DNA from: Mya arenaria
Taxonomy: Eukaryota; Mollusca; Bivalvia; Myida; Myidae
Assembly: GCF_026914265.1 (NCBI RefSeq)
Contig: NC_069126.1
Span: forward strand, 75,767,232 to 75,831,231
Reading direction: 5' to 3'
Length of the DNA: 64,000 nt
Positions 1 to 10,036 of this stretch are shown here, in pieces. The position numbers and the translations under genes are program-made. Numbering within the stretch: the first letter of the stretch is position 1; each line of letters starts with the position of its first letter. The notes under the pieces were generated by a model. It did not search any database. It was not told the origin of the DNA and saw only the letters and a list, made by a program, of their open reading frames with translations.

Positions 1-1072
1 ACTTCACTATTTCTTAACCATTGTAAATGAAACATAGCGACCTCAATGCCGCCTACGGAGCTCCGCCTTCGGTCTTTTACCGGAGTTTGATTGGGAATTT
101 AGTTTATAACAAACCTTTTTCACAAAACGGCCGTCTGACAGAGCACTACCAAAACATTATTTTGACAACAGGTTTGTCGAAGTGTTTGATGAAAGTAGTC
201 ATCTTATCAAATTTCGGTATTAAAACCAATGCAGGGCTCTTTAAGCGCCATAGGATGCCCTTTAATTCATTTAAAATGGTGCAGCAAAAAAATGTTATCA
301 TTTACGTGTTCATTTTAAGCAAAATGTTGCCTTCCGACGAAGCTTATATGACGTAATTTATCACGTGGTGTGCACACATTGTGTCATGGACTAGAAGAGT
401 ATAGTCACTTTAGTTTCTCATATCTCGATACATTCTTGTCAATGATAAATAAGTCTTTTAAAAACTGTAATATACATCAACGCATGAATATCATGAAATG
501 TCTTGTAAGTTGATATAAGCTTGAATACAGAGGGTAAAATATCATAAACACTGTTCTGTGCCAAATAGACTTCTGCCTTTACAAATCGTATTTCCTCTAG
601 AAGAAGACAGAAGTATGTTTAAATAATTGCCTTGGTGTATGCTGACCTTTTAAATATCCAAACGCTATATACAGATAACGGATTTCACAGTCCACTAGTC
701 AACTAGTTGAATTCATTATAACATTCAAAATTGAATTGTTATGATAGCACTTTTTTCATTAATTTATGACATGGTCACTGATAAGCCATTATTCCGTGTA
801 TTTGTTCATGCTTGATAGCATGCATCAAGTCAAGTATGTCTTGCTGTTTAAGGCCAATGGTAGACATCGTCATCGCATAAAGATAAGTGACAAGTTTATT
901 ATTTCATAGCCTAGAGGAGGATGCCTTATTTGTCCACTGATTATCACCGTTAACGTCATCGGAAGTTTTCCAGCGTTTATTTCCGTGCAGCCCTTGGTAA
1001 ATCTTATTATATTTCGTTTTTGTTTCCATCTGAGGGCACTTTTCTCCACACCACTGTTTGCAAATCTCTGAA
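1..1072. other. Gene-free left part of unit 1
   Basis: No supportable gene. From about 210 onward the sequence is a diverged copy of 14045-14890 in unit 2, which fixes this as the left flank of the first tandem unit. An open frame at 27-356 is not preserved in the unit 2 copy, so I do not call it a gene. Confidence 0.6.
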
Positions 1073-1297
1073 TTAATCACCATCAACATATCCATAACCA
1101 AGTGCGTCAGCAAACTCTTCTTTTTGTCTTCTTTCAAGTTCTTTCCCACTAATCCAAGCTCCTCCTTTCTTGTTTTCATAGTTATCAAAAGAAATACTTC
1201 TATCCAAGATGTTAACTGATCCAATTAAACATTGTAAGAAAGTAACAATAAATATGAAAATAATAGTTATGCATAGTCCTCTATCCATTGTGCACAT
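1073..1297 (-). CDS. Small single-pass membrane protein with FADALGYGYVD motif (74 aa)
   Basis: Function not recognised. The 74 residues start MCTMDRG (a second possible start, MDRG, is three codons in), followed by a hydrophobic segment at about residues 8-27 that could be a signal anchor or signal peptide. A charged stretch then leads to ELERRQKEEFADALGYGYVD near the C-terminus. The same block (EELQKRQIKEFADALGYGYVD-like) occurs in the two-exon gene at 56603-58845, so this is a short or truncated member of that family, stopping two residues after the motif. It lies about 4.8 kb upstream of EEP-like copy 1 and points away from it. The unit 2 copy at 14892-15102 is frameshifted. It may be a functional short form or an eroding first exon. 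Confidence 0.5.
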   Translation of the reverse strand: MCTMDRGLCITIIFIFIVTFLQCLIGSVNILDRSISFDNYENKKGGAWISGKELERRQKEEFADALGYGYVDGD

Positions 1298-1320
1298 TTT
1301 GTTAATTCATACCATAAAAT

Positions 1321-1338
1321 ACAGGTAATGTTACCTGT
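1321..1338. promoter_or_regulatory. 18-bp palindrome upstream of the small membrane-protein gene
   Basis: ACAGGTAA and its exact reverse complement TTACCTGT are separated by TG, 24 bases upstream of the minus-strand ATG at 1297. Unit 2 keeps the first arm but a small deletion cuts into the second. A binding site for a dimeric factor is possible; this is inference. Confidence 0.3.
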
Positions 1339-2183
1339 GAAACAATCGCTCGGTGTTTGAATATGTTTTCATTTAGCGTTGATATATTGTTTGCGATGCA
1401 ATTAAGCAAATGGTAATGAACTGGTGTATTCCCTCATACGAATTTAAAACAGAGCATATCAATCAATTACACCACATTGTAGACTGATTATCTGGCTTGG
1501 TTGGTCTAATGTCTGAATAAACAACATGTAAAATCATTTATGAAAGGTAAAACTAATTGGGCTCTACACACAAATAACTACGAACATTTCTGAGCTGTGA
1601 CGTTTTGAACTCTTCTATTGTAACAGACATATATCGTAACGTACAGACAGGTAGAGTGCATAGTTAATTTATTAAACATGATTATCGTTCAAGAGTTACT
1701 TGCTCTTTGTAATCAAGTTATTATTTGAATCTTTTTGCGTTTACCTTTTGATTGTTCCTTTAATACATAGCGCAGTGGGTGTCCATCTAATGAGCGAAGG
1801 AAGCGGTTCGAAACCGTGTAGATTAATGACGTTTTTTGTTTGTTTGTTTGGTGGGGGGACAGGGGGTGGGGGTGGTAGTAATGTATAAAATGAGTGTGCG
1901 GGTGTATTTACAATTACTCTTTTAAAATAGTTTTAGTTTAACTTCGTAGTTAGTGCTTTTTTTTGCTAACAGTATAAAGGTAAAATTATAACATTAGAGA
2001 AACGACTAACAATACACAAAATATATACTATTGGTTTATGGACAAAAAAGAACATACAAGATATTATGATATCACAATACATAGCTATTTTTTAAGAGAC
2101 TTGTATAACTGCATCAGTATAATGTATGTACATAGTAGCCGGTAGTTCGACAACCGTGCAGCTTCTTAACGTTTTTTACCACC
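1339..2183. other. Gene-free unit 1 spacer with a G-rich tract
   Basis: No gene. Colinear with about 15137-15740 in unit 2. A G-rich tract at 1851-1876 (runs of 6, 5, 5 and 2 G) corresponds to a longer one at 15394-15426. Confidence 0.5.
1851..1876 (+). other. G-rich tract, possible G-quadruplex
   Basis: Runs of six, five, five and two G separated by short loops. The paralogous tract in unit 2 is longer, so G-richness persists despite sequence change. Confidence 0.4.
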
Positions 2184-2188
2184 GACAT

Positions 2189-4122
2189 CACTGTGTGGGA
2201 ACGGACACCGGATATAGCTCAAAAAGTGATAAGTAAACAGACAATTATGCAGCTGTTTTTCTTAACCAGAGGTAAGATCTTGCTGTGTAAAAGCATATCT
2301 ACCGTATCCACAAATAAAGCAAGTGTTTGAATTAATACCTGAATGCTAAATTTGGCCTATGGTATTCTTTAAAGAGCTTACGATTTAGCAGACTTCGTAA
2401 AATGTTTCTTCAAATCTGAGCTGATCACCTCAAAACTTACAGAATTTCGACAAGTATTGTTATTTTTAGGAAATATATCGAATAAACAAAAAATCTGAAT
2501 CGAAGGATTTCACTAGCATAAGCTCAACTATTTTTATTGTGAGATATGGCAATGTAACTTTTAAAGTTTTAAAGATATGCCCTTAGAAAGTTCACAGTAC
2601 TGTACTGGGGATAGCCGTATTATGTACTGGGGATAGTTTTAAGGTTGAGAAATTTGTGTCCTGGTGATAACATATAAAATGGGAAAAAAATTGATAGTAA
2701 CACTGTTAATATACAGTATACATGTATATGTCTATTTCGAACTTTCAAATAATCTGCAAAAAGTGAGAGTACAATTTGATAAGAAATTATTGAGCAAACT
2801 TTAGTTAACAATGAGTTTGATCCATGCTCTCCTAAATGAACGTATATATGCAAGCTGCGTAAATATCAGGGTTGGAAACAATACATTCTTTCTCACTGAA
2901 ATGAACGAAAAGAGACCATCATTCTGTTCTAATGCACCAGTCAATTGTAAACACGGACCCCCAGGTCCGGGGGTATACCGGGGATAGCCAGGGAAATGGG
3001 CCTTTCAGGTGGCCCCGCAGTGTCGGGTAAATGCGGTGGTTTTGTCTTCGCACCAAATATAGCGGGGAATGGGCCTTACCTAGGGTCACTTGGTTGCGGG
3101 GGCATTTGGCGGGGATTTTACCAGTGGTTCGTCCCCGCAGGGTGGGGATTTTACCCGGGCTTTGCTGGACCGAAAGTCAAAGTCCCCGCTATTCCCCGGA
3201 CCTGGGAGGGCCGTGCTTACAATTGACTGGTGCATAAGTAATACCAAAATCGACCCAAGCTAGAATAAAAGCTTTACGTGATCACAATATCTCATTCCCC
3301 ACTGGTGACTTTCTGTGTGCAAAAACGTACCGACTTGATTTATAAAGCAATACTATATATATGAATAGCAAACACCAAAAAATTCTACGGCCATATGTTT
3401 TGTGTTTCTCAATAAATCAGATTACCGCCGTATTTCAAATATTTAGATATTGATGCTTGTGAAAAACACATCATGGTTAACTAATATGTATGAATGAAAC
3501 AGTTTTAAGTGCATACAGATACAAAAAAAAACAACAACATGTTTTTGCTCTCTTCCCTCGATATTGACAACATCGAACAATTTCCTTCGAGCTCGCGTAT
3601 AGATAAATATCCGTTATCATTATCACAGTCTCGTTATTCTAAATACATCGTTACTATCCTCAGTCCACTTGATAGCTATCCCCTGTGCAGTTATTTATTT
3701 GCCTCATCTATCCCCAGTTCACTGCCAGGCCATCAATAGGTATGAATATATCTGTAACAACAAAATATATCATATTGATATTTTACACATTACTATATTA
3801 TGTTATTACAATGAAATCGCCCGATTCAGTTTTTATTCTTATTTTAAATTGTTGATTTATGTTTGAAATCGTACCACATAAACGAACATTTGTGAGCGAT
3901 CATGCAACTTTCGGAGTGAATTGGGCTGTTATACAAAAGAGGAGACATATTTCCATCATATTCGTATATTGCACAGTATCAAGTAATTCAAAACTCTTCG
4001 ATTTTGTTAAATATATCAACATTAAATACAAAAAATGATAGAAAACTGACCATGTGTCAAAATCAAACGTTCATCGATTGATCATTTTTTTAGCTATATC
4101 CGGTGTCCATTCCCACACAGTG
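2189..4122. mobile_element. Non-autonomous DNA transposon with CACTGTG ends and 5-bp target duplication (Transib/RAG-like)
   Basis: The ends are inverted repeats of about 42 bp starting CACTGTGTGGGAA, with only a few mismatches between left (2189-2230) and right (4081-4122). Flanks are GACAT on the left and TACAT on the right, and the empty site in unit 2 near 15750 reads CCTACATG. This indicates a 5-bp duplication with one later change. Unit 3 near 21860 is also empty. A terminal CAC with a 5-bp duplication is the known signature of the Transib superfamily, to which RAG-type transposons belong; CACTA elements, which also begin CACT, make shorter duplications. No transposase is coded inside the 1.93 kb. 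A 302-bp element is nested at 2933-3234. Insertion after the unit duplication is directly supported; the superfamily is inference. Confidence 0.65.
2933..3234. mobile_element. GC-rich MITE nested in the larger element
   Basis: Inverted ends TGCACCAGTCAATTGTAA and the reverse complement enclose 302 bp, flanked by TAA at 2930-2932 and 3235-3237. The interior is strikingly GC-rich for this AT-rich window and is full of CCCCGC and GGGGAT motifs. A TAA target fits PIF/Harbinger-type elements. Open frames across it (2996-3237) are by-products of the GC content, not genes. Confidence 0.7.
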
Positions 4123-4336
4123 TACATGTTAACTACGCGCCAAAGTATTGCGAAGTAGAGCGCGTTTTATAACAAAATGAAGAATGTGAATATACGAGCT
4201 GCCGGGCTAACATTCGATTTGATTGTCATACCATCGCTACAACGTGAACATAAATAGAAATCCCTCACGTTCAGTCCTTTACGGTTTATGATTTTATATT
4301 ACACCTGGCGTTTAAAGATGTTGTTTTGGAGTTGTT

Positions 4337-4390
4337 TGGTTCAGCATTTGTCTCGGAGTCGGAAAGTCGCGGGTTCAATCCCAGGCTACG
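4337..4390 (+). repeat. tRNA-derived SINE-like head, unit 1
   Basis: TGGTTCAGCATTTG resembles a pol III A box and GGGTTCAATCCC a B box, spaced as in a tRNA gene. No full cloverleaf acceptor is seen, so this is a tRNA-derived repeat rather than a working tRNA. Orthologous copies sit at 16002-16052 and 22343-22394, so it predates the unit duplications. Confidence 0.5.
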
Positions 4391-4974
4391 TTACATTGAA
4401 GGCACATTTTCTTTTGATTATTTAACACATTGGGAAGGTCTGTTAATTTATGTTTTACAACTGAATAAAAAGAGACGGTTTCTTCAAACGCATTAATATG
4501 AATGTTGTAACAGGTTGAAATCAGGCCATTATAGGTAATATAAAAATGGAGTAATCGTTACAATTATGTGGATTGTTGCTTTTTATGCACTGATTTCGTT
4601 TTTAAAATATGGATTTCAAAAGTTCTCTTTTAAATTAGAAAATCTTAAGAACCGGTTCAAAAATTAATTTTAATCTAACATTAAACACAACATCTGCTTT
4701 TTTAATATCAATTAACAATGGTTATTTTGTATAAGAATGCGTAGATTATCGGCAGCAAGTGCCTATGGAACTATCAATCGATTTGTTTATTCTGTCCGTT
4801 GACTAAATAATGTTGTTTTATAGCTCGGACATAGGTTTAGGTATAGGTTTATTGCCCACGTTCGACGTTGTATATATCTTGATTTTCTATTTATAGATGA
4901 TTCATCATGGTCATTACGAAAATTCCATTCCGAATCTATTTATTCCGTAAATAAAATTTAACTTTTTGAAAATC

Positions 4975-5146
4975 CAGGCGCGTAGCTAGGGCCAATTTGG
5001 GATAACGCAGGTTAATGCCTTACCCCTTCACCCCCTACCCCCTTTCGGTTTTTATTTCAAATTCGGGGTTTTTGTTTGCCAAAAAATCGACCAATCATTT
5101 TTTTATTACGCAACTGCGTATTTGTGTACAGTCAGCTACGCCCCTG
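4975..5146. mobile_element. Short MITE with CAGG(C/G)GCGTAGC ends
   Basis: The 172-bp insert starts CAGGCGCGTAGC and ends with the reverse complement of CAGGGGCGTAGC, flanked by AAATC on both sides. Units 2 and 3 have the uninterrupted site (GAAAATCAAA). CAG-starting ends are typical of hAT-type elements, which normally duplicate 8 bp; only 5 bp can be matched here, so the family is uncertain. Confidence 0.6.
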
Positions 5147-5657
5147 AAATCAAACGACCTTTGGAAAATTATTACTCATTTTTGGTAATGATTTACCCAC
5201 AAAACTGATCTTAGGCCGCCTTAAACTAGAGCCTTGTTTCCATGTTTTAATTTAGACCGTCTTACTGTACGTAACGGTGCATTACTTGCATTACCTTTTA
5301 AAAACCTCGATTAGTTTGATTTCCATACAGGTTTAACTAGTTCTAGTAGTTGTTATATATAAAACTGCCTACTTAAGTATTCCTAGTGCAGCATAACTAC
5401 CATATTATTGTACTTTTAACATTCGGCATTTAAGTCCAAACCGTCGATATATTTATGCTAATAAAATCATATGTCACGATTGTATTTGATATCTAATCCT
5501 GGGATCCCACAAAACAGAAATACATAAAAGATTGAAACTGTCCAATTGGCTAACGTCGGAGAAATATATTGCGAAGCAAAATAGAGGTTTCCCAAAAGGA
5601 ATTTCCTAAGGAGATTTTCAGTGCAATGTTCGAGAACAGAATGACGTATTCAAAGAC

Positions 5658-6138
5658 TATTTAACGGTGAGCACAATTCGTGCGTACTCATCTTTAGAGG
5701 AGGAGGCAGAGCGAGAACATAAATTGCAGACATAACAGTTGATAATTATAACAGAAAAATATCGTTTTAATATTTGACAGTGAAAATATTGGATTTTTTT
5801 TACAGACGATTATACAAACAGGTAATCATATTTTATAATTTTATATATCTTTTGAGTGTTTTCTTTCTCGACATTTGCAATTGTACAATATATTGATCAT
5901 AAATTATGAACACCGTATTTACTTCTAATGAAAATAATAAAGGTAATTGAATATTATTTACTGCAATTGAGTTCATTGTAGATCTCAGTAAAATCTGTAA
6001 ATAACAAAGGAACACAGAATTAAAGCCAAAATTTCACTTGCACACCTCATTGTGACAAGAACTGTAGCACACTTTAAATGTGGTATCTGTTTATAATTAT
6101 GAAGACAAACTAATAACCTAATGGCACTTATATTACAG
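5658..6138 (+). promoter_or_regulatory. Predicted promoter, 5' non-coding exon and intron of EEP-like copy 1
   Basis: TATTTAA at 5658-5664 is a TATA-like box kept at the same place in the other A-type units and, as TATTTAAA, in the B-type units. A 5' non-coding exon would run from roughly 5690 to a splice donor CAG|GTAATC (GT at 5822-5823). The acceptor TATATTACAG ends at 6138, six bases before the ATG. Donor and acceptor positions are matched in copies 3, 5 and 6, which is the main support. The exact transcription start is inference. Confidence 0.5.
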
Positions 6139-6144
6139 GAAAAA

Positions 6145-7041
6145 ATGGGACACGATAAGCTGTCTATCGTGAGCTTTAATTCGTCTCGAAGAGGACTGAG
6201 CTCCTTGCCGAACGCCCAAAGGAGTCCATACTTAGAGAGAATTCTCGAAGCTTCTGCGCCGGAAATTTGCCTATTGCCAGGTGATGACAAAGCCGTGTCG
6301 ATGAACGCGGTGATGGGTTATGGACAATACAAGGTCCCATCTGCCGACGGGACAGTTCTGTTGTTTGATAACAACAGGGTTAGGATGAGAAGTCCCAACG
6401 TCAGTTTCAACACATTTGGGCCATTGCCTGGACTAGACATGAACAACATGGTTTGTCCTGGTGTGGAAGTTCTGTCATTGACACCTTCCGGGAACAAGTC
6501 GGTAGTCAAAGAATTTTCGATTGTGACGTGGAAGCATACCATGTTCACCGAAGCTAATGTTAAAATCGAGACTCTTGCCGAGAACTTGATCTTGTTCTCA
6601 CAGCGTCTGGCATTGTCGACAGGAAAGCCAGTTCTAGTTGGAGGGGAACTGACCATTGACCATGGATCCCTTAAAGAAATCGTAGGAAGGCTATCGAAGG
6701 ATGGTCAAGAAAAGTTTCTATCGGAAGTCCAGCCAGGTATGGAAATGTTTGGCTTTCTGCCATCGATGACAAAGGGGTCGTTTCGAGATGTGCGTCACCT
6801 CTTCATGATGAACGTATTTAAATGTAGCAGTGGCACGAACGGCTTTGTTCAGCAGCGGAACGAAGCACTTGTTGCAGATTGCTTCATTGCATCAAAATCA
6901 CTGGAGCTTACAGAAGCGAAGCTCGTTGATGTCGAGCAGGTAACTGGACGACAAATAACAATGGAAATGCTTCGCAAGCACTGCCCCACGGAAACTAGCG
7001 TGCACATTCCGCAGCGACCACCAAAGCACCATGGTGGCTAA
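6145..7041 (+). CDS. Divergent EEP-fold-like protein, copy 1 (subfamily A, 298 aa, intact)
   Basis: No assigned function. The strand-helix order resembles the endonuclease/exonuclease/phosphatase fold: strand LSIVSFN (6-12), helix around 28-37, strand EICLLPG (40-46), FSIVTWKH (124-131), helix 141-156, GKPVLVGGELT (160-170), DCFIAS (245-250) and a C-terminal TSVHIP (284-289). In active EEP enzymes the matching motifs are an Asn in strand 1, a Glu ending strand 2, GDFN and SDH. Here Asn12 remains, but the Glu position reads PGDD, GDFN reads GELT and SDH reads SVH, so classic metal-dependent catalysis looks unlikely. All copies end in Gly-Gly. I start at MGHDK, not the in-frame ATG at 6121, because the splice acceptor lies between them. 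No signal peptide or membrane segment. The fold is inferred by eye; a different alpha/beta fold is possible. Confidence 0.75.
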   Translation: MGHDKLSIVSFNSSRRGLSSLPNAQRSPYLERILEASAPEICLLPGDDKAVSMNAVMGYGQYKVPSADGTVLLFDNNRVRMRSPNVSFNTFGPLPGLDMNNMVCPGVEVLSLTPSGNKSVVKEFSIVTWKHTMFTEANVKIETLAENLILFSQRLALSTGKPVLVGGELTIDHGSLKEIVGRLSKDGQEKFLSEVQPGMEMFGFLPSMTKGSFRDVRHLFMMNVFKCSSGTNGFVQQRNEALVADCFIASKSLELTEAKLVDVEQVTGRQITMEMLRKHCPTETSVHIPQRPPKHHGG

Positions 7042-7984
7042 GTGTGATGCATCAAAAACATCTGGGCAAAAGGTTGATCTGGACTGAATGAAATATGATG
7101 CTCTTTATTTAAAGAATGGCAGACCAAATGTGACTTTGACAGAGAATTGTTTAAATAAATAACAGTACTGACGTTAAAGTTTTGTCATTGGATGTTTCAT
7201 CCGAAAGGTACTGAAATGAAGAGTTCATTAAATGATAATGACGAGAGTATGAAATGGAAAGTTAAGCGAGCCCTCACCTCCGAAAATTGCAAAAATGCTA
7301 AATGATAGCAACACTGGATATCTGTAAATGAATGAATGCTGACATCATTGACATCGGATGAGCTTTTGTTATCGTTTCATGACAACATTCATTCAAAACC
7401 GACGAATATAATATACTAATAACAACTTCAACGGATTTCGAATGTGATGTACTGTGATATGTTTTTAAGTTGTTTTATAGTTAATGAGTTCTATATGTAG
7501 ATACAAACAACTGAAGTGATCAACTTTTTTAATTATTTAAAATACCAATTTACTTAGATTTGAGTGCAATGTTTACATTTTTTAATATGAGTTTTTTATT
7601 TGGAAAACCAGATTAGGCTATACGTATAAATAAATATGTTTAACGAAGCGAAAAGCTATAAATAGTAATACAGGTTATATCAATATGACTGATAAAGGTG
7701 ACGCATATTTTGATGTTTCAAGGGCATATAATATCTTTTTGTAAGAATGTATTGAATACTTCTTTATGAAAATATGCATGAAAAGAATAAGTCAAACAAT
7801 GTGCTTAAAGTCTACAATATAAATGTTATCTCATAAAAAATTCAATTTTAAGTTGTATTTATGTTATACACCCGCCGAGCGGTCATTTATTATGACTATG
7901 CCTTTGTTCAAAGACAGTTAGTCTATGACATGCAATGTTTGTTAAAAATTTCCAATAAAAGTGTATGACACAATCTGACTATTA
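7042..7984 (+). other. Predicted 3' untranslated region, copy 1
   Basis: An early AATAAA lies at 7154-7159. A second at 7954-7959, followed at once by GTGTATGACA, is conserved with the same downstream GT-rich stretch at 19311, 27469 and 34234 in the other A-type copies, and is the stronger poly(A) signal candidate. No gene within. Confidence 0.45.
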
Positions 7985-8837
7985 CTGAATCCTCAATTTG
8001 CGCCCGTACACTGTATTTACGTATGTTGCGTTTGCCTATGCGGCAACTTCACCCCCGATTGCAAATATACCCACGTCGTTAGCCGCTGCATAAGGTATTG
8101 AATGTGTATACCAACGAATGACAATGTTTTGTTCCATTGTGAACCACAGAATTTGAAGTCATATAAGTAATGGTCGAGTTTTATTTGGTTTGATAAGGTT
8201 ATTCAAAGGATACAGGGGAAGAAGCATTGCTATTACTCGCGCTGGAAGGCATATTTCTGTCAATGGTTATATTCCCGTTTATTTATTTTCCGAGCAAATT
8301 AAAATCCCATAGGTTAATTGGAAGCATTATGAAAGCTGATTTAATGTCTGAAAGGTGATTATGCTTTTGATGACGAGTGCACATGATACTCTTATCAGTT
8401 CTTCGTGTAGATTTGCATTTACGCTTGCATGTGACAAGACCACACTCTCGCGAAACGTCGTGCCAACGAGAGTGACTAATATAATTTTGTAATAAAAGGT
8501 TTCACATTCGTTGTAAAATAAATAAGTTATACTTAACTTACACCGTCGGTCTTCGGGAAAAGACCCATTTGCGAAATTCATAATTTCTCAAAGGGAGTGT
8601 TAAAAGTACCGCCCATTCTGCCATCATTAACTTGTGTACAACTTCATTTGCACTTATTTCTTCCGATTGTAATAAAGAAATGCATCTAAAGAGCTGCGCG
8701 GACCTGAATGGCATGCCAAAACCGTTCGAACGTAAAACGACGTGATCCCTCTTTGGGTATAAAGCATGTAATGTTCAGTTGTATCTGAAACCTTTTTCGA
8801 GATATAAATGGTAACGTTAGGTAACAGCATATAAGTA
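7985..8837. other. A-type downstream spacer, unit 1
   Basis: No gene. Shared with about 19340-20088, 27500-28212 and 34280-35395. Its last 170 bp (about 8668-8837) is the flank that recurs five times inside the 37-bp array at 35396-45139. Confidence 0.55.
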
Positions 8838-10036
8838 TATGGTCTACCGTTATAAGATGATGGTCTTCCGTTATAAAGATGATATGAATACGATAGTCTT
8901 CCGTTATAAGATAATGGTCTTCCGTTAGAAGATGATGGTCTCCCTTTATAAAGAAGATGCTATAATGATGATGGTCTTCCGTTATAAGATAATGGTCTTC
9001 CGTTAGAAGATGATGGTCTTCCGTTATAAGAAAATGGTCTTCCGTTAGAAGATGATGGTCTTCCGTTTTAAGATGAAGGCCATCCGTTAGAAGATGATAG
9101 TACTCCGTTATAAAATGATGGTCTTCCGTTATAAGATGATGGCCTTCCGTTATAAGAGGATGGTCTTCTGCTATAAGATGATAGTTTTCCGTTATAAGAG
9201 GATGGTCTTCCGTTATAAGATGATGGTCTTCCGTTAAAAGATAATGGCATTCCGTTATAAGAGGATGGTCTTCCGTTATAAGAGAATGGTATTCCGTTAT
9301 AAGATGATGGTCTTCGGTTAAAAGATGATGGTATTCCGTTATAAGATGATGGTATTCCGTTATAAGATGATGGTCTTCCGTTATAAAGATGATGGTATTC
9401 CGTAATAAGATGATGGTCTTCCGTAATAAAGATGATGGTCTTCCGTTATAAGAGGATGGTCTTCAGTTAAAAGATGATGGTCTTCCGTTTTAAGAAGATG
9501 GTCTTCCGTTATAAGATGCTGGTCTTCCGTTATAAGATGATGGTATTCCATTATAAGAGGATGGTATTCCGTTATAAGATGATGGTATTCAGTTATAATA
9601 GGATGGTCTTCCGTTAAAAGATGATGTTCTTCCGTTATAAGATGATGGTTTTCCCTTAAAAGATGCTGGTCTTCCGTTATAAGATGATGGTCTTACGTTA
9701 AAAGATGATGGGCTTCCGTTAAAAGATGCTGGTCTTCCGTAATAAGATGATGGTATTCCGTTATAAGAGGATGGTCTTCCTTTATAAGATGATGGTATTA
9801 CGTTATAAGATGATTGTCTTTGGTAAAAAGATGATGGTCTTCTGTTGTAACATGATGGTCTTCCGTTATAAGATGATGGTCTTCCGTTATAAAGATGATG
9901 GTATTCCGTTATAAGATGATGGTATTCCATTATAAAGATCATGGTCTTCCGTTATAAGAGGATGGTCTTCAGTTTAAAGATGATGGTCTTCCGTTTTAAG
10001 ATGATAGTCTTCCGTTAAAAAGATGATGGTCTTATT
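8838..10036. repeat. 21-bp minisatellite, about 55 copies, unit 1
   Basis: Imperfect tandem copies of a 21-bp unit containing GGTCTTCCGTTATAAGATG, with common variants (ATT for CTT, GAGG for GATG, single A insertions). Because 21 is a multiple of three, open frames appear on both strands with seven-residue periodicity (about MVFRYKM on + and YNGRPSS on -). Indels shift these frames repeatedly, so they are not called genes. It sits just after the anchor CGTTAGGTAACAG that precedes the 37-bp repeat in units 3 and 4. Confidence 0.9.

Noticed and set aside
2996-3237. Glycine/proline-rich small proteins
   Set aside because: They lie wholly inside the GC-rich MITE and reflect its composition.
6121-6144. 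Upstream in-frame ATG as start of EEP-like copy 1
   Set aside because: It lies before the conserved splice acceptor, and the other copies have no equivalent residues.
8838-10036. Minus-strand YNGRPSS and plus-strand MVFRYKM repeat proteins
   Set aside because: The 21-bp repeat is a multiple of three, so any frame without a stop stays open; single-base insertions break every frame often and both strands are open equally.
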